The position numbers were made by a program, and so were the translations under genes. Positions 10,764-21,059 of a stretch of DNA of 64,000 nt are shown piece after piece. Under the pieces are notes generated by a model that saw nothing but the letters and a program-made list of their open reading frames with translations, was not told where the DNA came from and ran no database searches. The DNA lies in assembly GCF_021462225.1 (NCBI RefSeq), contig NC_061804.1:44765975-44829974 (forward strand). The letters run 5' to 3'. The stretch comes from Girardinichthys multiradiatus. Its lineage: Eukaryota; Chordata; Actinopteri; Cyprinodontiformes; Goodeidae. How positions within the stretch are numbered: position 1 is the first letter of the stretch; the number at the start of each line of letters is the position of its first letter.

Positions 10764-11225
10764 TCTCTCTGCAGACTTGATTGTTTGTTGCAGTCTGGAC
10801 CTGTCCTGTTTTGTGGATGAGTTAAACTATACTGAGATGGATGAAGACAGGACAGACTGAATTATGGCAATGTAGAAGATAACCAGCAGCTCCTTTGGAA
10901 CATGGTACTTTACAGTCTCTGCTGTAACTTTTTCCAAACACTGTCTATGTATGAGGACCATCTCAGGTTTCGAGAAATGGAGGCTCCTAGGAATCAGAAG
11001 TGGTCCACAGTAGATACAGTGTTGTTGAGGATGGTGAGGGCGGTATGTGGGGGTGGTGTTCTCTGAAAGTCCACCATCATCTCCACAGTCTTTAGTGGGT
11101 TAAGTTCCAGGTGGTTCTGACCACACCAGGGTACCAGCTGACCCACCTCCTGTCGAATCTGTGTAGTCAGAGCAGGCCTGTAACATCTGCTTTAAGTCAT
11201 TAGTCACTTCTGAACAGTCCAAACC
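10764..11225 (-). mobile_element. L2/Rex1-like LINE fragment (reverse transcriptase C-terminal half)
   Basis: The minus strand encodes QEVGQLVPWCGQNHLELN, PLKTVEMMVDF and TPPPHTALTILNNTVSTVDH, followed after a stop by a FLGASISRNLRWSS-type block and a KKLQQRL match. These are conserved stretches just C-terminal to the catalytic box in L2/Rex1-type LINE reverse transcriptases. No ends are visible. It is probably the same family as the 3' end at 3693-4140. Confidence 0.75.
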
Positions 11226-11819
11226 ATAGGTTTGGAAACTTTTAATTTCTGCCTGTAGGTTGGGATGAGATGGACCAGAGAGTGGTCAGCAAATCTTACC
11301 TTCAGACTACTCTGGCTTGGGATCAACAAAAACCCAATGCAAACCACTTAATCTGGCTTCATACTCAGTCAGTAGAGTCCTCAATTTTGAGAAAGAGAAA
11401 TACACTCAGCTCTGCACCTACGATTCTGGGTAAGGCAATACACAGGCCAAACAGGACATGTCATGAGCTGATTGGTTCCATGTTGTGGCAAAGTAAAAAA
11501 TAAAGAACAGACAAAATATATATTTTTTATTTTGGTTACCATTTCTTTTTGCTTTGTGCTGATGTTAAAACATAGATGTTTTGATCTGGAGGAAGGAATA
11601 CAAAAATGTTTTTACGCTGCACTAAGCAAAGTGCATGAGATTGGGTGGTGTTATATATGCACAGGAGGACAACACTCTCATAAGGTATTCTTCATCCCAA
11701 GGATAAAACACCCAAAATTAAGTTCTGCAATGTGAAATATGCAATTCAGCGCAGCGAGGAATGTTTGGACCTCTACTAAATTCAACAAAGCTACAAAAAT
11801 TATTGCCAAGTTAGTGTTA
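11226..11819. other. intron sequence without recognised feature
   Basis: AT-rich intronic sequence between a LINE fragment and the C/A-rich repeat. Short open frames are present but show no recognised motif and no sign of splicing. Nothing further can be supported. Confidence 0.5.
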
Positions 11820-12830
11820 TTTTTTATTTTTATTTTAACCGTGTCCTGTCCGGCAGAGTACCACTCAGAATTGTTGTGTGAGTGCCCAGAAAAAGCCCAA
11901 CAGATTTACTGTCACAAGTGGAGCATTACAGCTAACGCTTTAGAGCTCTGCTTGATATTTATAAAAAGAAACTTTATTAGAAACTGCTTTGGGATTATTT
12001 CAATTGTTACGGACATGGAGACAGAAATGAAAAGGAAAAAAAAGAAGCACGAAAGAGAGAAAGGGGGGCAAAAAGGAAAAGGGGAGAGAAGGAGAATAAA
12101 ATGGATTAAAGAAAGAAGGATGAAGAGAATACATGATAACACCCTGCTTGCTTCCATACCTGCAGAAACGTTCATATTACCAGCTTTTTTACCAAAAAGT
12201 GCACGGTACTTATTAATGCAAGATGTATTTAGTGGTAAATGCGGCTCAATATAGAACATTTGTGTATCTGTTAACACCTGAATCTTAACACCTGTGGGTC
12301 TGAGTGTGAACGCGCTTGTGTATACAAGGTTTCTCCATACAAATATGCAATAGTGAGTGTAAAGAGCCACAGACCCCCTGGACCCGGGACAGATACGGAG
12401 AAGATCCAAGCTACAGACATCCAAAGGCCCCCCATACCACAGGAACCCCAGGAGAACCACCGCCGGGACTACCGTAACCCCCCCAGAGAGGAGCAGGGGA
12501 GAATCCAAGGGGAACCATCCAACTTGACACAAAAAACAGGCACACACAATCACATGTTCCCACCCTCATGCGTACACATAAAAATACTCACACCCACGCA
12601 CCCAACGTAAAGACAAACAACAATGGACATCGTACACTCACTCACACTCCCCATACATACTCTATACTCCCAGGTCCAGGTGCCGATACCCCATAGGGAC
12701 AACCAGCCCCTTCCCTTCGGGGGTGGAGACAGGCAGACCGCCCCAGCACATGAACCTGAGCAACCCCGGTCCAGACCCAGACCCCCCACCCCGACCCCAG
12801 GCCTAACCACCCCGATCTTCATCCGGAGAG
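11820..12830 (+). repeat. strand-asymmetric dispersed repeat, copy A
   Basis: This matches 36533-37750 over its whole length in the same orientation. It starts near CGTGTCCTGTCC, passes a shared block (GCTCTGCTTGATATTTATAA) and a purine-rich GAAA/GGAG segment, then GGTTTCTCCATA. It ends in a C/A-rich segment with GCACCCAACGTAAAGAC and CTCCCCATACATACTC. The second half of the plus strand is very poor in G and T. Long frames on both strands here come from this base bias, not from conserved protein. The class of element is unknown: no terminal repeats, transposase or RT are seen. Confidence 0.75.
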
Positions 12831-13008
12831 TCCAATTTCTAAGCCAGCTACTTCAAACCATGTTCAAAACTGAATACCCTGGATGAGAGGTGAAATGTCT
12901 TCAAAAAACAAGAATAGTCCAGTTGCCATCTATTTAAGCACTTAGGAATGCACAGAATGAATTCTTATGAAAGACTTAGAATCGCGTGCTGTATATTTGT
13001 TACTCAAC

Positions 13009-13137
13009 CTGCTCTCCATGTCCAGACAGCGACGATTGGCCATTAGGATCTCCTCTTCTTCTTTCTGAATTCGAGCTTCCACAGAAGTATCGTAGCTGTT
13101 GCACGGAGAGTGGCTTATCCCTGCTACAGATGTGTCC
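13009..13137 (-). CDS. amot: angiomotin exon: coiled-coil segment
   Basis: Acceptor CTGTAG at 13138, donor AGCAG|GTTGAG at 13008. Phase 2 in, phase 2 out. It encodes [40 protein letters not shown] and MES, matching the human AMOT stretch containing ISHSPNTSYDT and [18 protein letters not shown] almost residue for residue. GTTGAG is a weaker donor than consensus, but the downstream exon (3494) continues the frame exactly. Confidence 0.94.
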
Positions 13138-13380
13138 CTACAGGACAAGAGATAAAGTGAGAGCCATCCTTTCAATATTGAGCATTAGGTGACCATCTAG
13201 ACTGGACTAGATTGATCATTTGATTTAATAACTTTTTACCTTATTTCTTAATTGCACCTGTACACAACAATAATGCAATAACTGAACAGATTTCTTTCAA
13301 GTACAAACTAATGTACATGAGAAGAATCCATGGATGTTCAAACTGTTCGATGGCCCTGTGTGAACCTCTTTAGCACATCC

Positions 13381-14100
13381 ATTCACAACATTATTATTAA
13401 CCTTTATTTCACCAGGAAAATCCCATTTAGATTAAGAATCTCTTTTTCACGAGAAGACTCGTGACAAGACTCGCAGCAACACCCATCTACTTGACATTCA
13501 CAACAAAACATATAGTACAAGTAAAGAAAAACATTAAGCACCATCATAAACAGAATAATAAAACATCTATTGATTAAAACATTTACAGACAAATGATTCC
13601 CTTATAGCAGAAATTTTAAGTTCAATTTATTCTGTAAGTGGTTCCATTCAGATGAAGCAGAAAATGGAAAAGATTTCTTTCTGAGTTCAGTTTGGACTTT
13701 AGGTATGGAAAATAAAAATAAGGTCTTATAATCAAACGAATAACCTTTAGTGGCTTTTTCCATTTATGTAGGCCAACAAATATGAAGGAAGCAGTCAAAG
13801 TATTGCCTTATAAATAAAAATGTGCCAATGATAGAGTCTAAAGGTGTCGAAGTCTGTCCATCCAAGCCGTGTGTACATCGTAGAATGCTTTGTGATAATA
13901 TTTGCAGGAGACAGCAGACAAAACATTTTGATTTTCTATTGTTAGGCTCTGAGACCAACCATACAATGATTCCCTGGCTAGCTTCCTGCGCAGCCATACT
14001 GATGTCCCTAGATGGTGGTACACAGCACATATGTTTTCTTATTTTTCTAGCAAGAAGTCTAGTTTTAAACTTGGAAAGAAGACTGAATGTTCAATTTTTT
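13381..14100 (-). repeat. dispersed fish repeat, probably a LINE 3' portion
   Basis: It begins with the plus-strand motif ACCTTTATTTCACCAGGAAA followed by ATCCCATTTAGATTAAGAAT, a start seen in many fish interspersed repeats and usually read as the 3' end of a minus-strand LINE. Frames toward 14030 show no conserved domain. Assignment rests on recall of that motif only. The stretch 14101-14479 shows nothing recognisable. Confidence 0.45.
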
Positions 14101-14479
14101 TTAAAATAATCAATGCATATAATTTCTGAAAGTATTGGTAAATTATTATTTTTACTCAGAAAAAATAATATACTACTAGTAACACTAACCCAAGGCAGGA
14201 GTAATTAACTGTTTTCTGGCTAGTAGAAACACCTTGCAAACAAAATTGTTTTAACATAAAAAACAGAAGAAAATTAAAATATAGCAAGTGAATATAGAAG
14301 AGTCAGTATTTTTTGTCAATGTGGAAAAAAAGTTAAATGTATTCATCTGGTTGATATTGTTTCTCTGTTCAGCTTGTTTGGACAGAGTATTAATTAAAAT
14401 GAATACAAATAAATGTTATTGACAGTGTAATTTTTACCCTGTCAGTCAAAATGATGGACAACGAATAGGTCTGGTGCAA

Positions 14480-14508
14480 CCATATATATATATATATATA
14501 TATACATG

Positions 14509-14546
<38 letters not shown>
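14480..14546. repeat. TA-dinucleotide microsatellite
   Basis: Two runs of alternating TA/AT separated by ACATGCATACA, with tetranucleotide ATAC steps at the end. It lies about 65 bases downstream of the amot donor at 14610. Open frames across it encode only Tyr-Ile repeats and are artefacts. Confidence 0.95.
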
Positions 14547-14548
<2 letters not shown>

Positions 14549-14609
14549 CATATACAAACCAAACTCGAAACTAAATTGTTCCCACTGTCCTGCAGAAACC
14601 TCACCCTTA

Positions 14610-15620
<1,011 letters not shown>

Positions 15621-16104
15621 TATCATAAAGGCAAGCCAAGGCAAGATTGTTTATATAGCAGATATCAGCAGCAATTCAAAGTAATGTACGTGAGAAAAAG
15701 ATAAAGAAACATAATAGGTAAAGTATATTGCAGTGGGATTAAGGTTATTTAATAATTAAAGAGAATAAAAAATAAATAATTAAAAACATGATAATAAAAT
15801 AAAATAAAAAAATTAACATTTAATGATTGATAAGAAAATGAAAGGAAAGTTGGACTGAAAACTTAACTAATAATGATTAGATAGCACAGTCAAAGGCTAC
15901 TGTAAGAAATAAGTTTTTAATCTTGATTTAAAGCAATTTAGGGTTTCAGCGCTTTTACAGTTATCTGGGAGTTTATTCCAGATTATCGGGGCATAAGAAC
16001 TAAAAGCTGCTTCTCCATGTCTGGTTCTGGTTGTGGTTGTGCAGAGTAGATTTGAGCCAGAAGACCTGAGAGGTCTGGGTGGATGATATACACTGACAAC
16101 AATA

Positions 16105-17264
16105 CAGGGGTTGGACAATGAAACTGAAACACCTGTAATTTTAGTGTGGGAGGTTTCATGGCTAAATTGGACCAGCCTGGTAGCCAGTCGTCATTGATTG
16201 CACATTGCACCAGTAAGAGCAGAGTGTGAAGGTTCTATTAGCAGGGTAAGAGCACAGTTTTGCTCAAAATATTGAAATGTACACAACATTATGGGTGACA
16301 TACCAGAGTTCAAAAGAGGAGAAATTGTTGGTGCACGTCTTGCTGGAGCATCTGTGACCAAGACAGCAAGTCTTTGTGATGTATCAAGAGCCACGGTATC
16401 CAGGGTAATGACAGCATACCACCAAGAAGGACGAACCACATCCAACAGGATTAACTGTGGACGCAAGAGGAAGCTGTCTGAAAGGAATGTTCAGGTGCTA
16501 ACCCGGATTGTATCCAAAAGACATAAAACCATGGCTGCCCAAATCACGGCAGAATTAAATGTGCACCTCAACTCTCCTGTTTCCACCAGAACTGTCCGTC
16601 AGGAGCTCCACAGGGTCAATATACACGGCCGGGCTGCTATAGCCAAACCTTTGGTCACTCATGCCAATGCCAAACGTTGGTTTCAATGGTGCAAGGAGCG
16701 CAAATCTTGGACTGTGGACAATGTGAAACATGTATTGTTCTCTGATGAGTCCACTTTACTGTTTTCTCCACATCCGGGAGAGTTAAGGTGTGGAGAAGCC
16801 CCAAAGAAGCGTAACACCCAGACTGTTGCATGCCCAGAGTGATGGTTTGGGCTGCCATGTCATGGCATTCCCTTGGCCCAATACTTGTGCTAGATGGGCG
16901 CATCAGTGCCAAGGACTACCGAACCATTCTTGAGGACCATGTGCATCCAATGGTTCAAACATTGTATCCTGAAGGCGGTGCCATGTATCAGGATGACAAT
17001 GCACCAATACACACAGCAAGACTGGTGAAAGATTGGTTCGATGAACATGAAAGTGAAGTTGAACATCAGTATTACCAGTATTACGTAGTGACCTGGCCAC
17101 TATCCTGCAAGAAGAATGGCTTAAAATCCTTCTGACCACTGTGCAGGACTTGTATATGTCATTCCCAAGACGAATTGACGCTGTATTGGCCGCAAAAGGA
17201 GGCCCTACACCATACTAATAAATTATTGTGGTCCAGGTGTTTCAGTTTCATTGTCCAACCCCTG
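16105..17264 (+). mobile_element. Tc1-like element, family 2, copy 1
   Basis: A 1160-bp element with TA on both sides and short 31-bp terminal inverted repeats starting CAGGGGTTGGACAATGAAAC. It is inserted in the coding part of a minus-strand LINE, between LAPKY and VSVYHPP, so the empty site can be read directly. Its repeat structure and transposase differ from the CAGGTCC family. Confidence 0.95.
16291..17216 (+). pseudogene. Tc1-like transposase (family 2), inactivated
   Basis: It begins MGDIPEFKRGEIVGARLAGA, then a helix-turn-helix (VTKTASLCDVSRATVSRVM), a GRKRKLSERN linker and the catalytic start HVLFSDESTLLF (first Asp). A frameshift after LFSPHPGELRCGE moves the rest to another frame: MVWAAMSWHSLGPILVLDG, MYQDDNAPIHTARLVKDWFD (second Asp). 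A deletion after SEVEH then removes the SPDLN..E block, so the third catalytic residue is missing. The end, MSFPRRIDAVLAAKG, is still visible near 17200. Confidence 0.93.
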
Positions 17265-17680
17265 TATATTTTGGTGCTAAGTCATTCAGTGATTTATAGA
17301 CTAACAGAAGTATTTTAAAATCTATTCTTTGAAATACGGGGAGCCAGTGTAAGGACTTTAGAAGTGGGGTGATGTGCTCCACTTTCTTAGTTCTAGTGAG
17401 GATGCAGACAGCAGCGTCCTGGATCACCTGCAGCTGTCTGATCGACTTTTTAGGCAGACCTGTGAAGACACTGTTGCAGTAATAAATTCTACTAAAGAGG
17501 TCGTGCTGAGACATCAGTCCTTTATTCCTGGAGATGTTCTTTAGGTGATAGAAGGCCGACCTTCTCCACAAGTGCAATAAGCATATAAAACAATAGCTAA
17601 TTTTGATTTGGAAATTAGCACTGGATTATCTCAAGGTTTATACATATAAACCTCGCATATAATTCAGAAATAAAGGTTCA

Positions 17681-17878
<198 letters not shown>

Positions 17879-18394
17879 TCATTTTATGTTACTGTTGATG
17901 ATACCATTAATGCTTCTGTTTCTCTGCCAGAGAAAAATAAAAGGCCAATAATCAGTGCCAGTGGTTAAGAATATGAGTGAAACATTTTATTCACTTGTCA
18001 TTCTTTCAGATGTGACTTCCATGCTAGAGACACCAGAAGGTAGCTTTGGCAGTGCAAAAACAAATGTTAAGGGGGGAACACCATAAAAGTTTAGTATTGT
18101 GATTGTGTGCAAATGTATCATGGTGTAATTCAATAGTATTGAAAAGTACAGTATGTATACTTCTTGAGCCTTTTCACATGTTGTTCCTTTACAACCAACA
18201 GACTTCAATGTATTTTATTTGAATTTTATGTATTGGACCCAAGCAAAGTAGTGTACAACTATGAAATGAGAGTAGAATGATACTTGGCTTTCAAAATATT
18301 TTATGAAGAGAAGTTTAAAGACTGGCATGTATTTGTATTATGGCCCTCTGAGTTGGATTTGAGTGTAATCTTCACTCATGTCCAAAATGATAAA

Positions 18395-18660
18395 GTCAAT
18401 TAGTTTATTTATAAAGCACATTTAAAAACAATGAGAGTTTGTCAAAGTGCTGTGTAACTCATTAAATATCATAAGACAATGGAATGACAAAAAAAGTAAA
18501 ACAAAAAAATCAATTTAGAGAGGTTTAAAAACGATTGAATAAAAATCTATTTTTATACCAGTTGTAAAAATATCTAATGTAGAAGAGTTCCTAAGCTGTG
18601 AGGGCAGCTACCACAAAAGGCCGGTCTCTTATGTTTTAACCTGGATGTGGGAACACAAAG
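18395..18660 (-). mobile_element. old LINE 3' end fragment
   Basis: The minus strand near 18640-18560 encodes RDRPFVVAAL followed by a decayed ELF..IRYFYNWYKNRF stretch, similar to the last residues of L2-type ORF2. After it comes a 3' UTR whose plus-strand complement contains TTAGTTTATTTATAAAGCAC, a frequent fish LINE 3' terminus. It is strongly decayed. The intron from 17855 to 18394 shows nothing recognisable. Confidence 0.5.
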
Positions 18661-19086
18661 TAGATATTGTTTAGCAGACATTAGTGGTCTAGTTGAGGTT
18701 TGCACCTGGACTGGTGCATTACTGGCGTTGCTATCTTTGTTTTTTTGTTTTGTTTGTTTTTTTAAGAGTGGGAAGTTATCTTCTGCTGTTAGAAAACCCC
18801 TACACTCAGATTCTCCTTTTAGGAGTAGGACAGTATTTGCTTTTTTGCCAGTGTTGGGCATTGTTTGTTTTGTTTCAGTTGTTCATTCACACACCTATTA
18901 AACGGAGAAAAGTCTTGAATTATCTCAAGAGAGGGCAGGTTCACATAGCTTTATTACAGACACATTTGGACTCTGTAAAACATCCAAGTCTGTCTCCCAC
19001 ACCCCACCATATCTGCCCTGCTTCAGCTCTGTGTCTTGTCTTTCTTTATGGAGCCTATTTTTGCATATCTTCCAAAATTCTGAGTT

Positions 19087-19488
19087 ATGGATTTGGTCAG
19101 CTGGTCTCCCAATGCAATTGATAAAATTTTCTCAACGAGAAGACAGGGTGAAGGGGAACCCTCTTGTCCAGACGGGACACTTTTCTCCAGATACACGATG
19201 GACTCCTGGCAGAAGTGGAGGATTGTGTGTCTGTCAATATTGTCAGTCAAGGATGTCGAAGATGTGTACACAATTGAATGTTTGATAACAGGATTTCTGC
19301 TTTTTGGAGTCGGCGGTTACCTGGCATATCAAGAAATTCGAAAAACGTCGGCAGCTGTTCTGGCCATTGTAAGGCTGCCTGGCATGTATGATGGGATCTG
19401 CAGAGCGATCAACACTCAGACTGAGATGTTATGTGAGCTGAATCGCAGGCAGGTTGGGGTTCCTGGACTCAGGGGTGAAATGGGATAA
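19087..19488 (+). CDS. unknown 133-residue protein with one predicted membrane segment
   Basis: An uninterrupted frame of 133 codons inside the element at 18984-20610. The N-terminal 45 residues are polar (SWSPNAIDKIFSTRRQGEGE, then SRYTMDSWQKWR). Residues about 64-82 (ECLITGFLLFGVGGYLAYQ) form a hydrophobic segment with a GVGGY core, suitable as a membrane span. The C-terminal 50 residues are mixed, with three Cys and a basic stretch (CELNRRQVGVPGLRG). The ATG context is weak and a second Met at residue 38 could serve. No known domain is recognised. It could be an accessory ORF of a retroelement, a captured host fragment or an ORF1 of unknown class. Whether it is expressed is unknown. Confidence 0.5.
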   Translation: MDLVSWSPNAIDKIFSTRRQGEGEPSCPDGTLFSRYTMDSWQKWRIVCLSILSVKDVEDVYTIECLITGFLLFGVGGYLAYQEIRKTSAAVLAIVRLPGMYDGICRAINTQTEMLCELNRRQVGVPGLRGEMG

Positions 19489-20116
19489 ATCTTGGAGAAA
19501 GTTGTTCGCTTGGATCTGGCGGAAAAGACCTGGAATTTGGCTGTTTGGATTCGCCATTGAGAAGCACCAGCGAGACTCTCAAGGCTGACAGAAAATTAAG
19601 AGTCAGCCTGACCCAAATAATTGTTGTTTTCTGAATCTGGCTCCCCTGCAGGGCCTTGATGGCTGGCTATCTTCAACTTCTCCTGGACGTTATGTAAACA
19701 TGACGCTCTGCTCCCTCTGCCCCCTCCCTTCCCTGAGGACATCAGTGGACCTGCTCAGCACTGTGTAGCCGGTTGATGAACCTTCCATCGTACCATCAAG
19801 GACAATGGCCTCTGTGACAGTGCTTCACGGACTTACTTTGCACACGCTCACATGCACACACACACATGCTCAAGATAAACATATGCACACCTTCACACCG
19901 CCTTCACCGGCTCCCCTGCATAATGTTGTTTCGTATTTATGTTGCTTCTTTGTGCTGAGGTTTTTTGCAATCTCAAACTGTATCCTGCTAAGGATAAAGT
20001 GTGAAATATGTTTTTTTTTTTTTTTCCCTCTTCTTACCTAATATGGTCTCTTTTCTCATCTACCTAAATATGTGATTTCATTACTTTTCATAGATTTTGA
20101 AATTTCTCAGAAGTAT

Positions 20117-20300
20117 TACCAGCGAACGCCAAATATCATTAGTATTTGAAAATTTGGACTAAAGCTGTTTTTACACCAATGACAAGAGAATTTTAGATTT
20201 CTTAAAAGGATTTTATTACAACTATATCATACCAGTGATAGCCAAACATTATTAGTATTTATAAACTTTGGACTAAAACTGTTTTATACCAGTGACCCAG
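20117..20300 (+). repeat. pair of direct repeats inside the membrane-ORF element
   Basis: Two diverged copies of about 70 bases start 113 bases apart (20117-20184 and 20230-20300). Each runs TACCAGYGA..GCCAAA, ATTAGTATTT, TTTGGACTAAA, CTGTTTT and ends in another ACCARTGAC. The ACCAGCGAC/ACCAGTAAA motif recurs at 20337 and 20457. They lie in the non-coding 3' part of the element. Confidence 0.75.
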
Positions 20301-21059
20301 CTCATTTGAATGATGGGACCACAACTGGGCCTCATACCAGCGACCTCAAGGATTAATATTATAATTTTTCTTCTAGCACAGGATGAATTCCTTACCACAG
20401 AGGACTTAATGAGCTAATTACCTCTATTAGAAAGATTGGATAAGAAACAGCTCTTACCAGTAAAGTCCGAAGGATTATTAATGTCATTTGATTTGTTTTT
20501 CTGTGTTTGATTTTCTGCATCATTGTAATGTTTTTCCTCATGTACTGCGCTTTGTGTGCCTTGTTGCTGAGAATCGCTATATAAATAAACTTGAATTGAC
20601 TTGACTTGACAAACTAGCACAGACATGTCTTTTTCTCATGATTTACATCAAGAAGCAGAGGCACAGCTATTTTAGTTAGGAAAAACGTACCATTTAAACT
20701 TCTTGATTGTATACAGGATGCGAGTGGCCGTTATGTGATTGTGAGAAGTGTTTTATATAGAGAGGAAAATGCAATTGTGAATATCTATAATCCTCCTCGT
20801 CACCCAGGGGAATTTTTGGTCATTGCCTTTACGAAATTTGTGGTTTTCACTTAAACCCAATTATGGATAAATCTCCTCAGGGTAAATTATATCTCCTACC
20901 TTGGGCCAAGACTCTTACCCCCTTATGTGAGGAGCTAGACTGTGTAGATGTGTGGAGAGCACAACATCTGGTAGACAAAGAATTCGCATTATTTTCCTAA
21001 GTGCATTCATTTTATACAAGAATAGATTATTTCTTTGTTCCAAGCCATATACTGTGGAG

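Larger units (their letters stand above)
15625..17590 (-). mobile_element. L2-clade LINE fragment, split by a Tc1-like element
   Basis: On the minus strand, 17577-17270 encodes DLFSRIYYCNSVFTGLPKKS, IRQLQVIQDAAVCILTRTKK and VEHITPLLKSLHWLPVFQRI, ending LNDLAPKY. After the Tc1-like element (16105-17264) the same protein resumes as VSVYHPPRPLRSSGSNLL, then GEAAFSSYAPIIWNKLPDNC and SAETLNCFKSRLKTYF. This is the C-terminal end of an L2-type ORF2. A 3' UTR runs to about 15627 and includes the complement of CAAGATTGTTTATATAGCA. The 5' part is absent. Confidence 0.85.
18984..20610 (+). mobile_element. unclassified element with a membrane-protein ORF and an L2-like 3' tail
   Basis: About 1.63 kb inserted in an L1 endonuclease reading frame; the host protein can be followed up to GTAAAACAT and again from AAACTAGCAC. 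It contains one open frame (19087-19488), about 1.1 kb of non-coding sequence with a pair of direct repeats, and a 3' end reading CGCTATATAAATAAACTTGA followed by repeated TTGAC units. That end resembles the 3' ends of the L2-type LINEs at 10763 and 27360, so the element was probably copied by LINE machinery. No RT, endonuclease or transposase is seen in it. A target duplication is not clear (AAAC on both sides at best). Confidence 0.6.
18850..21050 (+). mobile_element. L1-type LINE endonuclease fragment, split by a younger element
   Basis: Plus-strand coding resembles an L1/Tx1-type endonuclease: HTPIKRRKVLNYLKRGQVHI and ALLQTHLDSVKH (to 18983). After an insertion it resumes at 20611 with KLAQTCLF, then SRGTAILVRKNVPFKLL, GRYVIVRSVLYREENAIVNI and YNPPRHPGEFL, ending SFYTRIDYFFVP near 21048. 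No ORF1 and no RT follow in this orientation. At 21050 it abuts a minus-strand L1 of a different family. Confidence 0.72.

Noticed and set aside
11739..12254. A 171-codon plus-strand frame with a lysine-rich middle
   Set aside because: It lies mostly in the dispersed repeat. The matching region at 36580 shifts frame within 30 codons, so the protein is not conserved.
12550..12822. A short secreted-protein-like frame on the minus strand, rich in Gly and Val
   Set aside because: It is the complement of the C/A-rich repeat, with no signal peptide cleavage pattern or homology recognised.
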